A DNA stretch of 64,000 bases from Hydrogenophaga sp. (GTDB lineage Bacteria; Pseudomonadota; Gammaproteobacteria; Burkholderiales; Burkholderiaceae_C): positions 62,001 through 126,000 of the forward strand of contig NZ_JAUSCF010000024.1 of assembly GCF_030651625.1 (NCBI RefSeq), read 5' to 3'. The notes under the pieces were generated by a model. It ran no database searches, had not been told where the DNA came from, and saw only the letters and a list, made by a program, of their open reading frames with translations. Positions 54,908 to 64,000 of the stretch are shown here, piece by piece. The translations under genes and the position numbers were made by a program. How positions within the stretch are numbered: the stretch's first letter is position 1; the number at the start of each line of letters is the position of its first letter.

Positions 54908-55582
54908 ATGTCCATCCTGTCCAATCTGGATCTGATTCGCAGGGTTCCCCTGTTCTCCACTTTGACCCAGGCTCAGGCGGAAGCCGTTGCCGATTCGGTG
55001 GTCAAGCGCCGTTACCGGCGTGGCGAATGCATTGTTGAGCAAGGTAAAAAGTCGAACTGCCTGGCCATTGTGTTGACGGGGCGTGCGCGCGTGGTGACGA
55101 CGGACACCCGTGGGCGGGAAGTGATTCTGGCCACCATGAATCCGGGTGACTACATTGGAGAGATGAGCCTGATCGACAACCAGCCGCATTCGGCCACTGT
55201 GCGCGCGGAGGTGCAGACCGACGTGCTGATCCTGGGCCGGGTGGAGTTCGCCCGTTGCCTGCCGGAAAACACCTCCATGGCCTACGCGGTGATGAAGGGG
55301 TTGGTACAGCGTTTGCGTCATGCCGATCGCAAGATCGAGTCGCTGGCTTTGATGGATGTGTACGGCCGTGTGGCGCGTGCCCTGCTGGAGTTTGCGCAAA
55401 CTGGCAGTGACGGTATGTTGACCATCCGTGACCGTGTGTCCCGACAGGACGTGGCCAAGATGATCGGCGCTTCCCGCGAGATGGTCAGCCGCGTCATGAA
55501 GGATCTGGAAGAGCGTGGATTCATCGAGGTGCGCGAGGACGGCAGCACGGTGATCAAAGAGCGATTGAACTCGCTGGGTTGA
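54908..55582 (+). CDS. Crp/Fnr family transcriptional regulator
   Basis: This 224-residue regulator has a cyclic-nucleotide-binding-type beta-barrel (residues about 10-125) with GDYIGEMSLIDNQPHSATVRA. The E. coli CRP phosphate-binding Arg is replaced here by His in QPHSATV, so cAMP binding is doubtful. A long dimerisation helix and a C-terminal helix-turn-helix, SRQDVAKMIGASREMVSRVM, follow; its recognition helix keeps the Arg-Glu-x3-Arg pattern of CRP. TGTGA-type targets are therefore plausible. No Fnr iron-sulfur cysteines are present. The ATG at 54908 has AAGGA upstream. Confidence 0.88.
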   Translation: MSILSNLDLIRRVPLFSTLTQAQAEAVADSVVKRRYRRGECIVEQGKKSNCLAIVLTGRARVVTTDTRGREVILATMNPGDYIGEMSLIDNQPHSATVRAEVQTDVLILGRVEFARCLPENTSMAYAVMKGLVQRLRHADRKIESLALMDVYGRVARALLEFAQTGSDGMLTIRDRVSRQDVAKMIGASREMVSRVMKDLEERGFIEVREDGSTVIKERLNSLG

Positions 55583-55692
55583 CGCCGCAGCCGCCTGGCT
55601 CGGTGCCAGGCGACCCGGTCGGGTCGCAACGTTTCGCGACCTGAATCCACTCTACCTTGGGGTAAGCTTGCCTCTGCATTTCGACGAGGCTT

Positions 55693-58053
55693 ATGACTTA
55701 TTCACTCAACACCCTCAACGCTGACCGCGCCAGTGCGTCTGCCCCTGGGGTGCCCCGTTTCACGCAGGAAATTGGTCTGGTGCTCGGCGCTGCGGCGCTT
55801 GCTTTCTGGTTGCTCGCCTTGTTGAGCCATTCACTGGCGGACCCCTCCTGGAGCACCACAGGTACCCGGGCAGAGGTAGGAAACTGGGGGGGGCGCCTGG
55901 GCGCGTTGCTCGCCGACGGCAGCTATTTTTTGCTGGGCTTTTCGGTCTGGTGGTGTTTTTTCATTGGTCTTCGCGCCTGGTTATCGGGTCTGGCCAGGTG
56001 GATTCGTGGCCACCAGGGGCTTGACTCGGGTGATACCACGCACGCTTCGGCCAGCGGCCGGCCATGGCACCGGCCGTGGGTTCGCAGGGTGTTGTTCTGG
56101 CTGGGCTTGCTGGCGCTGATGTGCGCCAGTGCGGTATTGGAGTGGAGCCGGCTCTACCGCATCGAGGACATGCTCCCAGGCCATGCAGGCGGCATGCTGG
56201 GGCAAGCCCTGGGCCCGGTGGCCATGCAATGGCTGGGGTTCAACGGGTCGACCATTCTGATGCTGGCGATACTGGTGCTCTGCCTGCCGCGCGTGTTTCG
56301 CTTCTCCTGGGGACATTGGGCCGAAGTGGTGGGGCATACCCTGGACGGCTGGTTTGAAGCCCGCCGTGAGAAACGCGAGGCGGTGGAGGATCAGCGCATC
56401 GGTGAGCAGGCCGCGCGAGAACGCGAAGTGGTGGTGGCTGTGGAACGGGTCGAGAGCGAAGAGCACCACCCCACGCCCATGGTGATCGAGCCCACGCTGG
56501 TGGACGTGCCCAAGAGCGAGCGGGTGGCCAAGGAACGGCAGAAGCCGTTGTTCAGCGAAATGCCCGACAGCAAGCTGCCGCAGGTGGATCTGCTGGACAG
56601 CGCGCCACTGCATCAGGTCGGTGTCGACAGCCAGACGCTGGAGATGACCAGCCGCCTGATCGAAAAGAAGCTCAAGGACTTTGGGGTGGAGGTGCGGGTC
56701 GTGGCCGCCGCGCCAGGCCCTGTGATCACGCGCTACGAAATCGAACCTGCCACGGGTGTGAAAGGTTCACAGATCGTGAACCTGGGGCGCGATCTGGCGC
56801 GGTCGCTCTCGCTGGTCTCCATCCGGGTGATCGAAACCATCCCGGGCAAGAACCTGATGGCACTCGAGCTGCCCAACGCCAAGCGCCAGATGATCAAGCT
56901 CAGTGAGATTCTGGGCTCACAGGTTTACAACGACGCCAAGTCGCTGCTGACCATGGGACTGGGCAAGGACATCGGCGGTCAGCCGATCGTGGCCGATCTG
57001 GCCAAGATGCCGCATTGTCTCGTGGCCGGCACCACCGGATCGGGCAAGTCGGTCGGTATCAACGCCATGATCCTGTCGCTGCTCTACAAGGCCGATGCCA
57101 AGGATGTGCGCCTGCTGCTGATCGACCCCAAGATGCTGGAGATGAGCGTCTACGAAGGCATTCCACACCTGCTGGCACCGGTGGTCACCGACATGAAGCA
57201 CGCGGCCAACGGCTTGAACTGGTGCGTGGCCGAAATGGAGAAGCGCTACAAGCTCATGAGCAAGCTGGGTGTGCGCAACCTGGCTGGCTATAACGTAAAG
57301 ATCGATGAGGCCAATGCGCGCGGCGAAATCATCGGCAACCCGTTCAGCCTGACCCCCGAGCAGCCCGAACCGCTGGAGCGACTGCCTTACATCGTGGTGG
57401 TGATCGACGAGCTCGCCGACCTGATGATGGTGGTGGGCAAGAAGATCGAGGAACTGATCGCGCGCCTGGCCCAGAAGGCAAGGGCGGCGGGCATCCATTT
57501 GATTCTGGCCACCCAGCGCCCCAGCGTGGACGTGATCACTGGCTTGATCAAGGCCAATATTCCCACCCGTCTGTCGTTCCAGGTCAGTAGCAAGATCGAC
57601 AGCCGCACCATCCTCGACCAGATGGGTGCCGAGAGTTTGCTGGGCATGGGTGACATGCTTTACATGCCGTCCGGTACGGGATTCCCGATTCGGGTGCATG
57701 GTGCGTTTGTGAGTGACGATGAAGTGCACCGTGTGGTGGCCTACCTGAAAGAACAGGGCGGCGAGCCCAATTACATCGACGGTTTGCTGGAGTCCAGCGT
57801 CGGTGATGGTGAAGGTGGCGACATGTTTGGCGAACCCGGCGCCTCCAGTGGTGAAAAGGATGCGTTGTACGACCAGGCGGTGGAGATCGTTCTCAAGGAC
57901 CGAAAAGCCAGCATTTCGTATGTGCAACGCAAACTCAAGATTGGTTACAACCGCGCCGCGCGTTTGCTGGAAGATATGGAGAACGCTGGGCTGGTCAGTG
58001 CGCTGACCTCCAGTGGGCAGCGCGACATTCTGGTGCCATCGCGCTCAGACTGA
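55693..58053 (+). CDS. ftsK: DNA translocase FtsK
   Basis: This 786-residue septal DNA translocase resolves chromosome dimers and segregates the terminus. Four membrane helices lie in the first ~200 residues (for example [20 protein letters not shown] and [19 protein letters not shown]). A short linker with many Glu follows. The motor has Walker [18 protein letters not shown] (about 445-461) and [17 protein letters not shown] as Walker B. A winged-helix gamma domain (about 720-786, [20 protein letters not shown]) reads KOPS-type DNA. It leads the ftsK-lolA-rarA run with short gaps. Confidence 0.96.
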   Translation: MTYSLNTLNADRASASAPGVPRFTQEIGLVLGAAALAFWLLALLSHSLADPSWSTTGTRAEVGNWGGRLGALLADGSYFLLGFSVWWCFFIGLRAWLSGLARWIRGHQGLDSGDTTHASASGRPWHRPWVRRVLFWLGLLALMCASAVLEWSRLYRIEDMLPGHAGGMLGQALGPVAMQWLGFNGSTILMLAILVLCLPRVFRFSWGHWAEVVGHTLDGWFEARREKREAVEDQRIGEQAAREREVVVAVERVESEEHHPTPMVIEPTLVDVPKSERVAKERQKPLFSEMPDSKLPQVDLLDSAPLHQVGVDSQTLEMTSRLIEKKLKDFGVEVRVVAAAPGPVITRYEIEPATGVKGSQIVNLGRDLARSLSLVSIRVIETIPGKNLMALELPNAKRQMIKLSEILGSQVYNDAKSLLTMGLGKDIGGQPIVADLAKMPHCLVAGTTGSGKSVGINAMILSLLYKADAKDVRLLLIDPKMLEMSVYEGIPHLLAPVVTDMKHAANGLNWCVAEMEKRYKLMSKLGVRNLAGYNVKIDEANARGEIIGNPFSLTPEQPEPLERLPYIVVVIDELADLMMVVGKKIEELIARLAQKARAAGIHLILATQRPSVDVITGLIKANIPTRLSFQVSSKIDSRTILDQMGAESLLGMGDMLYMPSGTGFPIRVHGAFVSDDEVHRVVAYLKEQGGEPNYIDGLLESSVGDGEGGDMFGEPGASSGEKDALYDQAVEIVLKDRKASISYVQRKLKIGYNRAARLLEDMENAGLVSALTSSGQRDILVPSRSD

Positions 58054-58068
58054 ACGCAGCAGGAAACC

Positions 58069-58734
58069 TTGTCGGTGCAAACCGATCTGAAGCAGATGAT
58101 CAAAACTTTTATGGCGGGCTGCGCGTTTGCGCTGGCTTCAATGGCCGCTCAGGCCGATGGGCTTCAGGACCTGGAGCGTTTTCTCAAGGAAGTCGGCAGC
58201 GCCCGTTCCGGTTTCACCCAGGTGGTGACATCGCCCAAGCGGGCGGGCGAGTCCGTGGCTCGCAGCAAAACATCCAGTGGGAGCTTCGAGTTTCTGCGAC
58301 CGAACCGCTTCCGCTTCGAATACACCAAGCCGTTCGAGCAAACCATCGTCGCCGATGGTGAAACCTTGTGGCTGTTCGATGTGGATCTCAACCAAGTGAC
58401 CGCACGCAAGCAGCAGGAGGTGCTGGGCAGCACACCCGCTGCCTTGATCGCTGCGGGCACCGATCTGCGGGCCTTGGGCGAAGTGTTCGAGCTCAAGGCC
58501 GCCCCGGCGCTTGACGGCATGGAGTGGCTGGAAGCGCGCCCGCTGGCTCGCGACGGCCAGCTCCAGATGGTCCGGGTGGGATTCAAGCTGGGGCAACTGG
58601 CCGTACTGGACATTGAAGACAGCCTGGGGCAGCGCTCGGTGCTTACGTTCACCGGCTGGCAGGGCAATGCCCGCTTGACGGCGGAGCAGTTCCGGTTCCA
58701 GCCTCCTCCCGGCGCGGACGTGATTCGCCCCTGA
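58069..58734 (+). CDS. lolA: Outer-membrane lipoprotein carrier protein LolA
   Basis: This 221-residue periplasmic chaperone ferries lipoproteins from LolCD to the outer membrane. A signal peptide (about residues 10-30, IKTFMAGCAFALASMAAQAD) precedes the mature LQDLERFLKEVGSARSGFTQ, then SSGSFEFLRPNRFRFEYTKP and TLWLFDVDLNQVTARKQQEV, typical LolA strands. The start codon is uncertain: TTG at 58069, preceded by AGGAAA, or ATG at 58096. It sits between ftsK and rarA, the usual order. Confidence 0.92.
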   Translation: MSVQTDLKQMIKTFMAGCAFALASMAAQADGLQDLERFLKEVGSARSGFTQVVTSPKRAGESVARSKTSSGSFEFLRPNRFRFEYTKPFEQTIVADGETLWLFDVDLNQVTARKQQEVLGSTPAALIAAGTDLRALGEVFELKAAPALDGMEWLEARPLARDGQLQMVRVGFKLGQLAVLDIEDSLGQRSVLTFTGWQGNARLTAEQFRFQPPPGADVIRP

Positions 58735-58747
58735 AGCCCCTCTTTTT

Positions 58748-60064
58748 GTGAGATCCCCACCCGCCAAGGGCGCTGCGTCCCAGCTCGCTCATGCTCCACT
58801 GGCCGAGCGCTTGCGGCCGCGTGTGCTGGGTGAAGTGATTGGGCAGCAGCACCTGCTGGGTGAGGGAATGGCACTGCGGCTCGCATTTGAATCGGGTCAG
58901 CCGCACAGCTGCATTTTGTGGGGCCCTCCGGGCGTGGGCAAGACGACCATTGCACGGCTGATGGCCGATGCATTTGATGCGCAGTTCATCACCATCAGCG
59001 CAGTGCTGGGTGGTGTCAAGGACATCAGGGAGGCCGTGGAACGTGCTGAAAGCGCGCGCACCGGTCTGGAGGCCCAGCGGACCATCGTTTTCGTGGACGA
59101 AGTGCACCGCTTCAACAAGAGCCAACAAGACGCCTTTTTGCCTCATGTGGAGTCGGGCTTGTTCACCTTCATCGGCGCCACCACAGAAAACCCTTCGTTT
59201 GAAGTGAATTCGGCGCTGCTGTCACGCGCGGCGGTCTACGTGCTCCAGCCGCTGGCAGAGGGCGACCTGCGTCAGATCATCGAGCGGGCTCAGGGCATTG
59301 ATGCAGTGCCACCCATGGCAGATGCAGCGGCCGGGCGCCTGATTGCCTACGCCGACGGTGATGCCCGCCGGCTGCTCAACACGCTGGAGACATTGGCCGT
59401 GGCAGCGGCCAGCGAACAACTGGCGACCGTGACCGACGACTGGTTGCTGCGTGTGCTGGGCGAGCGCATGCGCCGCTACGACAAGGGCGGTGAGCAGTTC
59501 TACGACACCATCAGTGCACTGCACAAAAGCGTGCGCGGCTCGGACCCCGACGCCGCCTTGTACTGGTTCGTTCGCATGCTCGATGGGGGCGCCGACCCCC
59601 GCTACATGGCCAGGCGATTCATCCGCATGGCCAGCGAAGACATTGGCTTGGCCGACCCGCGTGCGCTCAGGATGGCACTGGACGCCGCAGAGGTGTACGA
59701 ACGCCTTGGCACACCAGAGGGTGAGCTGGCTTTGGCGGAGTGCGTGGTGTACCTGGCCGTAGCGCCGAAGTCCAACGCGGTCTACAAGGCCTACAACGAG
59801 GCCAGGGCGTATGTGAAAAAGGACGGTACGCGACCCGTCCCCATGCATTTGCGCAACGCGCCGACCCGGCTCATGAAAGCGCTGGACCACGGCAAGGGCT
59901 ACCGCTACGCCCATGATGAAGCCGATGGTTTTGCAGCCGGCGAACGCTACCTGCCTGATGGCATGCCGGATCCGGGCTTTTACCGACCGGTGGAGCGCGG
60001 CATGGAAATTCGCATCGCAGATAAGCTACGAGAGCTTAAAAAACGCAACGATCAGAATTCCTAA
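58748..60064 (+). CDS. rarA: Replication-associated recombination protein A (MgsA/RarA)
   Basis: This 438-residue clamp-loader-like AAA+ ATPase acts at stalled replication forks. LAERLRPRVLGEVIGQQHLL precedes Walker A LWGPPGVGKTTIARLMADAF. IVFVDEVHRFNKSQQDAFLP is Walker B and ATTENPSFEVNSALLSRAAV contains sensor 1. The C-terminal half ends with the family's tetramerisation region. The start is GTG at 58748, 14 bp after the lolA stop. Confidence 0.95.
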   Translation: MRSPPAKGAASQLAHAPLAERLRPRVLGEVIGQQHLLGEGMALRLAFESGQPHSCILWGPPGVGKTTIARLMADAFDAQFITISAVLGGVKDIREAVERAESARTGLEAQRTIVFVDEVHRFNKSQQDAFLPHVESGLFTFIGATTENPSFEVNSALLSRAAVYVLQPLAEGDLRQIIERAQGIDAVPPMADAAAGRLIAYADGDARRLLNTLETLAVAAASEQLATVTDDWLLRVLGERMRRYDKGGEQFYDTISALHKSVRGSDPDAALYWFVRMLDGGADPRYMARRFIRMASEDIGLADPRALRMALDAAEVYERLGTPEGELALAECVVYLAVAPKSNAVYKAYNEARAYVKKDGTRPVPMHLRNAPTRLMKALDHGKGYRYAHDEADGFAAGERYLPDGMPDPGFYRPVERGMEIRIADKLRELKKRNDQNS

Positions 60065-60184
60065 TGCATCGCCAGTCGTGCTGATGCAATCCACTTCGGA
60101 GATCGCGTTCTAGGGAAAACCCGTGTCTGCTAAGGGCTTACGCGCATGGGGACTGCTTTGTCGCGTCGCTACAATCCGCCCACC

Positions 60185-60230
60185 AACCCGCAGTCTGCAC
60201 CGTTACAAGGTCGAGTCTGGCGGGTTTTTT
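60185..60230 (+). terminator. Hairpin with T-run between rarA and livH
   Basis: AACCCGC (60185-60191) and GCGGGTT (60220-60226) form a 7-bp stem followed by TTTTTT. It lies about 120 bp after the rarA stop and 65 bp before livH. A TACAAT sequence at 60170-60175 sits just before it, so it may be an attenuator or a very short transcript instead of the rarA terminator. Confidence 0.65.
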
Positions 60231-60293
60231 GCTAGGTTGAAGCGGACCGTCTGATCACGAATCGGGCGGCAGACAAACACACGGAGAACCTTC

Positions 60294-61223
60294 ATGGACG
60301 TATTGCTTCAGCAGATCATCAATGGTCTGGTGCTGGGCAGCATGTATGCACTGGTGGCCTTGGGCTACACCATGGTGTACGGCATCATTGGACTGATCAA
60401 TTTTGCCCACGGCGACGTGCTCATGGTGGGTGCACTCACCAGCTGGACGATCATCGGTGTGATGCGGGATGCCTCGCCGGGCATGCCGCTGTGGCTGGTG
60501 CTGGTGGTCGCCACGCTCATTGCGATGGTGGTCTGCGCCGCGCTGAATTTCAGCATCGAAAAGCTGGCTTACAGGCCATTGCGCAACTCACCCCGGCTGG
60601 CGCCTTTGATCACGGCCATCGGCATGTCGATCCTGTTGCAGACGCTCGCCATGATCATCTGGAAGCCGAATCCCAAGCCCTATCCCTCGCTGCTCTCGCG
60701 TCAGCCCATCGAAATAGGCGGCGCCGTGATCTCGGTGACGCAGATCGCCATCCTTGCCACCACCGTGATCGTGCTTGCGTTGTTGATGTGGATGGTCAAC
60801 CGCACGAACCTGGGGCGGGCCATGCGAGCCACCGCCGAAAACCCGCGGGTGGCCGCGCTCATGGGCATCCGTCCAGACGTGGTGATCTCCGCCACCTTCA
60901 TCATCGGCGCCATGCTGGCGGCGATTGCCGGGGTGATGTGGGCATCCAACTACGGCACGGTGCAGCACGCCATGGGCTTCATGCCCGGTCTCAAGGCATT
61001 CGTGGCCGCGGTCATGGGTGGCATCGGTAATCTGGGAGGTGCCGTGCTCGGGGGTGTTCTGCTCGGGTTGATCGAGGCGCTTGGCGCCGGCTATCTGGGC
61101 AAACTCACCGGCGGCTTCCTGGGCAGCCAGTACACCGACATCTTTGCCTTCATCGTGCTGGCCCTGGTGCTGACCCTGCGTCCTTCGGGTCTGCTGGGGG
61201 AGCGTGTGGCCGACCGAGCCTGA
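60294..61223 (+). CDS. livH: Branched-chain amino acid ABC transporter permease LivH
   Basis: This 309-residue inner-membrane permease contains LLQQIINGLVLGSMYALVAL and GYTMVYGIIGLINFAHGDVL, the diagnostic LivH opening. The cytoplasmic coupling segment GRAMRATAENPRVAALMGIR contacts the ATPase. Eight or so helices follow, ending LVLTLRPSGLLGERV. The ATG is 7 bp after GGAGAA. It is the first gene of livHMGF; no periplasmic binding protein gene (livJ/K) lies nearby in this window. Confidence 0.94.
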   Translation: MDVLLQQIINGLVLGSMYALVALGYTMVYGIIGLINFAHGDVLMVGALTSWTIIGVMRDASPGMPLWLVLVVATLIAMVVCAALNFSIEKLAYRPLRNSPRLAPLITAIGMSILLQTLAMIIWKPNPKPYPSLLSRQPIEIGGAVISVTQIAILATTVIVLALLMWMVNRTNLGRAMRATAENPRVAALMGIRPDVVISATFIIGAMLAAIAGVMWASNYGTVQHAMGFMPGLKAFVAAVMGGIGNLGGAVLGGVLLGLIEALGAGYLGKLTGGFLGSQYTDIFAFIVLALVLTLRPSGLLGERVADRA

Positions 61224-61241
61224 CCGGTAAGGAGCACCCTC

Positions 61242-62339
61242 ATGCTGAACTCCAAAGCCTTCAAACTGATCGCGTTCGTGGCGTTGGGCCTGGCCCTTCT
61301 GCTGCTGCCCATCGTGCTGCAGTCCACCGGGAGCAACTCCTGGGTGCGCATCATCGATGTGGCCTTGCTGTATGTGTTGCTGGCCCTGGGCCTGAACATC
61401 GTGGTCGGCTACGCCGGGCTGCTGGATCTGGGCTTTATCGCCTTCTTTGCCGTGGGGGCCTATCTGTACGGCTTGCTCGCATCGCCCCATCTGAGCGAAA
61501 ACTTTGCCTACATCGCAGCCATGTTTCCCAATGGCCTGCACATGAACTTCTGGCTGGTGATGATCTTGGCCGGCTTCGTGGCCGGGGTGGTCGGACTCAT
61601 ACTGGGCGCGCCGGTGCTCAAGTTGCGAGGCGACTACCTGGCCATCGTCACGCTGGGCTTCGGCGAGATTGTGCGCATCTTCATGCTCAACCTTGACCGT
61701 CCGATCAACCTGACCAACGGGCCCAAGGGCATCAGCAACATCGATGCGGTCTCGGTGTTCGGGCACAGCATGAGTCAGCGATTGACACTGTCGCTTGGCG
61801 ACTGGAGCTACACCTTCCAGCCGGTGACGTTGTATTACTACCTGATCCTGTTCTTCGTGCTGATGGCCATCGTCATCGCCCACCGGTTGCAGGACTCGCG
61901 CATCGGACGCGCCTGGATGGCCATTCGCGAAGATGAAATTGCGGCCAAAGCCATGGGCCTGAACACCCGCAATCTCAAGCTGGCCGCGTTCGGCATGAGC
62001 GCCACTTTCGGTGGCGTGGCTGGCGTCCTGTTTGCGTCCTTCATGCGCGGTGTCTATCCCGAGTCCTTCATCCTGATGGAGTCGGTGATGGTGGTGGCCA
62101 TGGTGGTGCTGGGTGGCCTGGGCCACATTCCGGGCGTGATCCTGGGTGCGCTGGTACTGGCAGGCTTGCCCGAGTTGCTGCGCCATGTGGCGCATCCGCT
62201 CACCGCCATGACAGACGGTCGCCTGGGCCCAGAGATCCTGCGCCAGTTGCTGATTGCGTTGGCAATGATCATCATCATGTTGATGCGCCCGAAGGGTCTG
62301 TGGCCCTCGCCTTCGCACGGCAAGTCCCTGAGCAAGTGA
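61242..62339 (+). CDS. livM: Branched-chain amino acid ABC transporter permease LivM
   Basis: This 365-residue partner permease has the family segments LYVLLALGLNIVVGYAGLLD, LKLRGDYLAIVTLGFGEIVR and GRAWMAIREDEIAAKAMGLN, the last being the coupling helix. It has nine to ten membrane helices. It begins 18 bp after livH and belongs to the same transcript. The C-terminus LMRPKGLWPSPSHGKSLSK is typical. Confidence 0.94.
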   Translation: MLNSKAFKLIAFVALGLALLLLPIVLQSTGSNSWVRIIDVALLYVLLALGLNIVVGYAGLLDLGFIAFFAVGAYLYGLLASPHLSENFAYIAAMFPNGLHMNFWLVMILAGFVAGVVGLILGAPVLKLRGDYLAIVTLGFGEIVRIFMLNLDRPINLTNGPKGISNIDAVSVFGHSMSQRLTLSLGDWSYTFQPVTLYYYLILFFVLMAIVIAHRLQDSRIGRAWMAIREDEIAAKAMGLNTRNLKLAAFGMSATFGGVAGVLFASFMRGVYPESFILMESVMVVAMVVLGGLGHIPGVILGALVLAGLPELLRHVAHPLTAMTDGRLGPEILRQLLIALAMIIIMLMRPKGLWPSPSHGKSLSK

Positions 62340-62351
62340 GGAAGGCGAACC

Positions 62352-63122
62352 ATGTCTGAAACCATTCTGAGAGTCGCCAACGTCTCCAAGCGCTTCGGTG
62401 GTCTCCAGGCCCTGAGCGATGTGGGCATCGAGATCAAGCGCGGCCAGGTCTACGGCCTGATCGGCCCCAACGGCGCGGGCAAGACCACATTCTTCAACGT
62501 GCTGACCGGCCTTTACACGCCTGACAGCGGCTCGTTTGAACTGGCCGGCAAGCCTTACACGCCCTCGGCCGTGCACGAGGTGGCCAAGGCGGGCATCGCA
62601 CGCACGTTCCAGAACATCCGGCTGTTCGCCGAAATGACTGCGCTGGAAAACGTGATGGTCGGGCGCCATGTGCGCACGCATTCGGGATTGATCGGGGCCA
62701 TGCTTCGCACGCCAGGGTTCAAGCGTGAGGAGGCCGAGATCGCCCAGCGCGCACACGAGTTGTTGAACTACGTGGGCATCGGCAAGTTCGCCGACTACAA
62801 GTCGCGCACGCTGAGCTATGGTGACCAGCGACGTCTTGAGATCGCACGCGCACTGGCCACCGATCCGCAACTCATTGCCCTGGACGAACCCGCTGCGGGC
62901 ATGAACGCCACAGAAAAAGTGCTTTTGCGGGAACTGATCGACCAGATCCGGAAAGACAACCGCACCATCCTGCTGATCGAGCACGACGTGAAGCTGGTGA
63001 TGGGTCTGTGCGACCGTGTGACCGTGCTCGATTACGGCAAGCAGCTCTCGACCGGGTCGCCGGCAGAGGTGCAGCGCGATCCCAAGGTGATCGAAGCCTA
63101 TCTGGGCACGGGTGGAGGCTGA
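62352..63122 (+). CDS. livG: Branched-chain amino acid ABC transporter ATP-binding protein LivG
   Basis: This 256-residue ABC ATPase has Walker A GLIGPNGAGKTTFFNVLTG, the family-specific GIARTFQNIRLFAEMTALEN, the signature LSYGDQRRLEIARALAT and Walker B LIALDEPAAGMNATE, and ends with LIEHDVKLVMGLCDRVTVLD. It begins 12 bp after livM. A C-run repeat interrupts the operon right after its stop. Confidence 0.95.
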   Translation: MSETILRVANVSKRFGGLQALSDVGIEIKRGQVYGLIGPNGAGKTTFFNVLTGLYTPDSGSFELAGKPYTPSAVHEVAKAGIARTFQNIRLFAEMTALENVMVGRHVRTHSGLIGAMLRTPGFKREEAEIAQRAHELLNYVGIGKFADYKSRTLSYGDQRRLEIARALATDPQLIALDEPAAGMNATEKVLLRELIDQIRKDNRTILLIEHDVKLVMGLCDRVTVLDYGKQLSTGSPAEVQRDPKVIEAYLGTGGG

Positions 63123-63129
63123 CTTGGTC

Positions 63130-63205
63130 CACCCCCGCGCCGCTTCGCGTCACCCCCTCAAGGGGGCAACATCTGCGGCCCGGCGGAGCCGGTTCCGCGA
63201 TGTTC
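63130..63205 (+). repeat. C-run/GC-hairpin repeat, copy 9 (between livG and livF)
   Basis: CACCCCCGCGCCGCTTCGCG, CACCCCCTCAAGGGGGCAAC and GGCCCGGCGGAGCCGGTTCC occur in the standard order. It begins within eight bases of the livG stop, inside the liv transcription unit. It is a very regular copy and a good reference for the family. Confidence 0.85.
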
Positions 63206-63255
63206 TGGATGGGGACATTTCGCGCCGGATGAAGTAACGAACAAGGAATCTGGTT

Positions 63256-63972
63256 ATGGCAAACACACTCCTCAAAATCAGTGGCCTGAAGGTCGCTTAT
63301 GGCGGCATCAAGGCTGTCAAGGGCATCGATCTGGAGGTGCAGGAGGGCGAGCTGATCTCGCTGATCGGCTCCAATGGCGCCGGCAAGACCACCACCATGA
63401 AGGCGGTGACCGGATCGCTGGCATTTGAAGGTGGCGATATCGAATACATGGGCAATTCCATCAAGGGCAAGGGTGCCTGGGATCTGGTGAAAGAGGGCCT
63501 GGCCATGGTGCCTGAGGGGCGCGGCGTTTTCACGCGCATGTCCATCACGGAGAACCTGCAGATGGGCGCCTACATTCGCAGCGACAAGGCGGAGATTGCG
63601 AGCGACATCGAACGCATGTTTGTGATCTTCCCTCGTCTGCGCGAGCGCAAGGATCAGTTGGCGGGCACCATGAGTGGTGGCGAGCAGCAGATGCTTGCGA
63701 TGGCTCGCGCCCTGATGAGCCGGCCGAAGGTGCTGCTGCTGGACGAGCCCTCGATGGGACTCTCGCCCATCATGGTCGACAAGATTTTTGAGGTGGTGCG
63801 AGATGTGTCCGCACAGGGCGTGACCATTCTCCTGGTGGAGCAGAATGCCCAGCGGGCGCTGCAGATCGCTCACCGGGGCTATGTGATGGACTCGGGTGAA
63901 ATCACCATGACGGGTTCTGGCAAGGATTTGCTGACCGATCCCAAGGTGCGCGAGGCTTATTTGGGACACTGA
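63256..63972 (+). CDS. livF: Branched-chain amino acid ABC transporter ATP-binding protein LivF
   Basis: This 238-residue ABC ATPase has Walker A SLIGSNGAGKTTTMKAVTG, the LivF-type LVKEGLAMVPEGRGVFTRMS, the signature TMSGGEQQMLAMARALMSRP and Walker B VLLLDEPSMGLSP, with LLVEQNAQRALQIAHRGYVM at the end. The 133-bp gap to livG is mostly repeat DNA, unlike the tight spacing upstream. It is the last gene fully in the window. Confidence 0.95.
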   Translation: MANTLLKISGLKVAYGGIKAVKGIDLEVQEGELISLIGSNGAGKTTTMKAVTGSLAFEGGDIEYMGNSIKGKGAWDLVKEGLAMVPEGRGVFTRMSITENLQMGAYIRSDKAEIASDIERMFVIFPRLRERKDQLAGTMSGGEQQMLAMARALMSRPKVLLLDEPSMGLSPIMVDKIFEVVRDVSAQGVTILLVEQNAQRALQIAHRGYVMDSGEITMTGSGKDLLTDPKVREAYLGH

Positions 63973-63975
63973 GTT

Positions 63976-64000
63976 CCCCCCGCGCCGCCTGCGGCGTCAC
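63976..64000 (+). repeat. C-run repeat, copy 10 (cut by the window end)
   Basis: CCCCCCGCGCCGCCTGCGGC follows within a few bases of the livF stop in the standard orientation. Only the first arm is visible before the window ends. Confidence 0.7.

Noticed and set aside
60588..62984. Long minus-strand open frame opposite the liv genes
   Set aside because: Gln/His-rich antisense of livH, livM and livG with no recognisable domain.
63130..63205. Livestock of a missing small gene between livG and livF
   Set aside because: The gap is filled by the standard C-run repeat and has no start with a ribosome-binding site.

Overview
This 64 kb window is GC-rich chromosomal DNA from a betaproteobacterium of the order Burkholderiales, most likely a Comamonadaceae member of the Hydrogenophaga type. 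The evidence is the lspA-ileS-ribF and rpfE/recJ/lolCD arrangements, a Bug-family solute-binding protein, the style of the encoded proteins, and many copies of a C-run/GC-hairpin intergenic repeat typical of that family. The genus is an inference, not a computed placement. No rRNA, tRNA, CRISPR array, prophage or intact insertion sequence was found. The content is mostly core housekeeping with a few accessory islands.

Region by region. 1-6.5 kb: end of a histidine-kinase-like gene, a dienoyl-CoA-isomerase-like crotonase, a chemoreceptor, DNA polymerase IV, a SIMPL-domain protein and an RskA-domain protein. 6.7-11.5 kb: a minus-strand catabolic group (FMN-dependent hydroxyacid dehydrogenase, Bug solute-binding protein, enolase-superfamily enzyme, LysR regulator). 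11.6-13.2 kb: an APH/P-loop kinase fusion. 13.5-16.1 kb: the standout locus, a secreted PETase/cutinase-like polyester hydrolase followed 15 bp later by a lipase-foldase-like membrane protein and then an AraC regulator. 16.2-20.8 kb: hemerythrin, DUF805, argH and a LytS/LytR-type two-component pair. 20.9-28.3 kb: recJ, an rpfE-like gene, lolC-lolD, a META lipoprotein, a TatD nuclease and a family 6-like DNA glycosylase. 28.4-35.8 kb: a spermidine-synthase-like protein, a GspE-type ATPase, two DMT permeases, an SDR protein, a quinone reductase and a small beta-barrel protein. 36-42.7 kb: a class V aminotransferase, lspA-ileS, ribF and an HNH nuclease. 42.7-51.3 kb: a lipase-like lipoprotein, a pimeloyl-CoA-type acyl-CoA dehydrogenase pair, a YceH protein, purN, prfC and an RsmB-like methyltransferase. 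51.5-60 kb: a fatty acid desaturase, rpmG-rpmB, trxB, a Crp-like regulator and the ftsK-lolA-rarA run. 60.3-64 kb: the livHMGF branched-chain amino acid transporter genes without a binding protein.

Two themes recur. First, a polyester or lipid hydrolysis capacity: the PETase-like enzyme with its candidate foldase, a second secreted hydrolase, the acyl-CoA dehydrogenases, and a lone secretion ATPase that may or may not belong with them. Second, small repeats shape genes here. Nine of ten copies of one repeat begin within a few bases of a stop codon in the same orientation. One copy is translated as the N-terminus of LolD, another repeat type is translated inside RecJ, and a 168-bp MITE-like element rewrites the last codons of purN.
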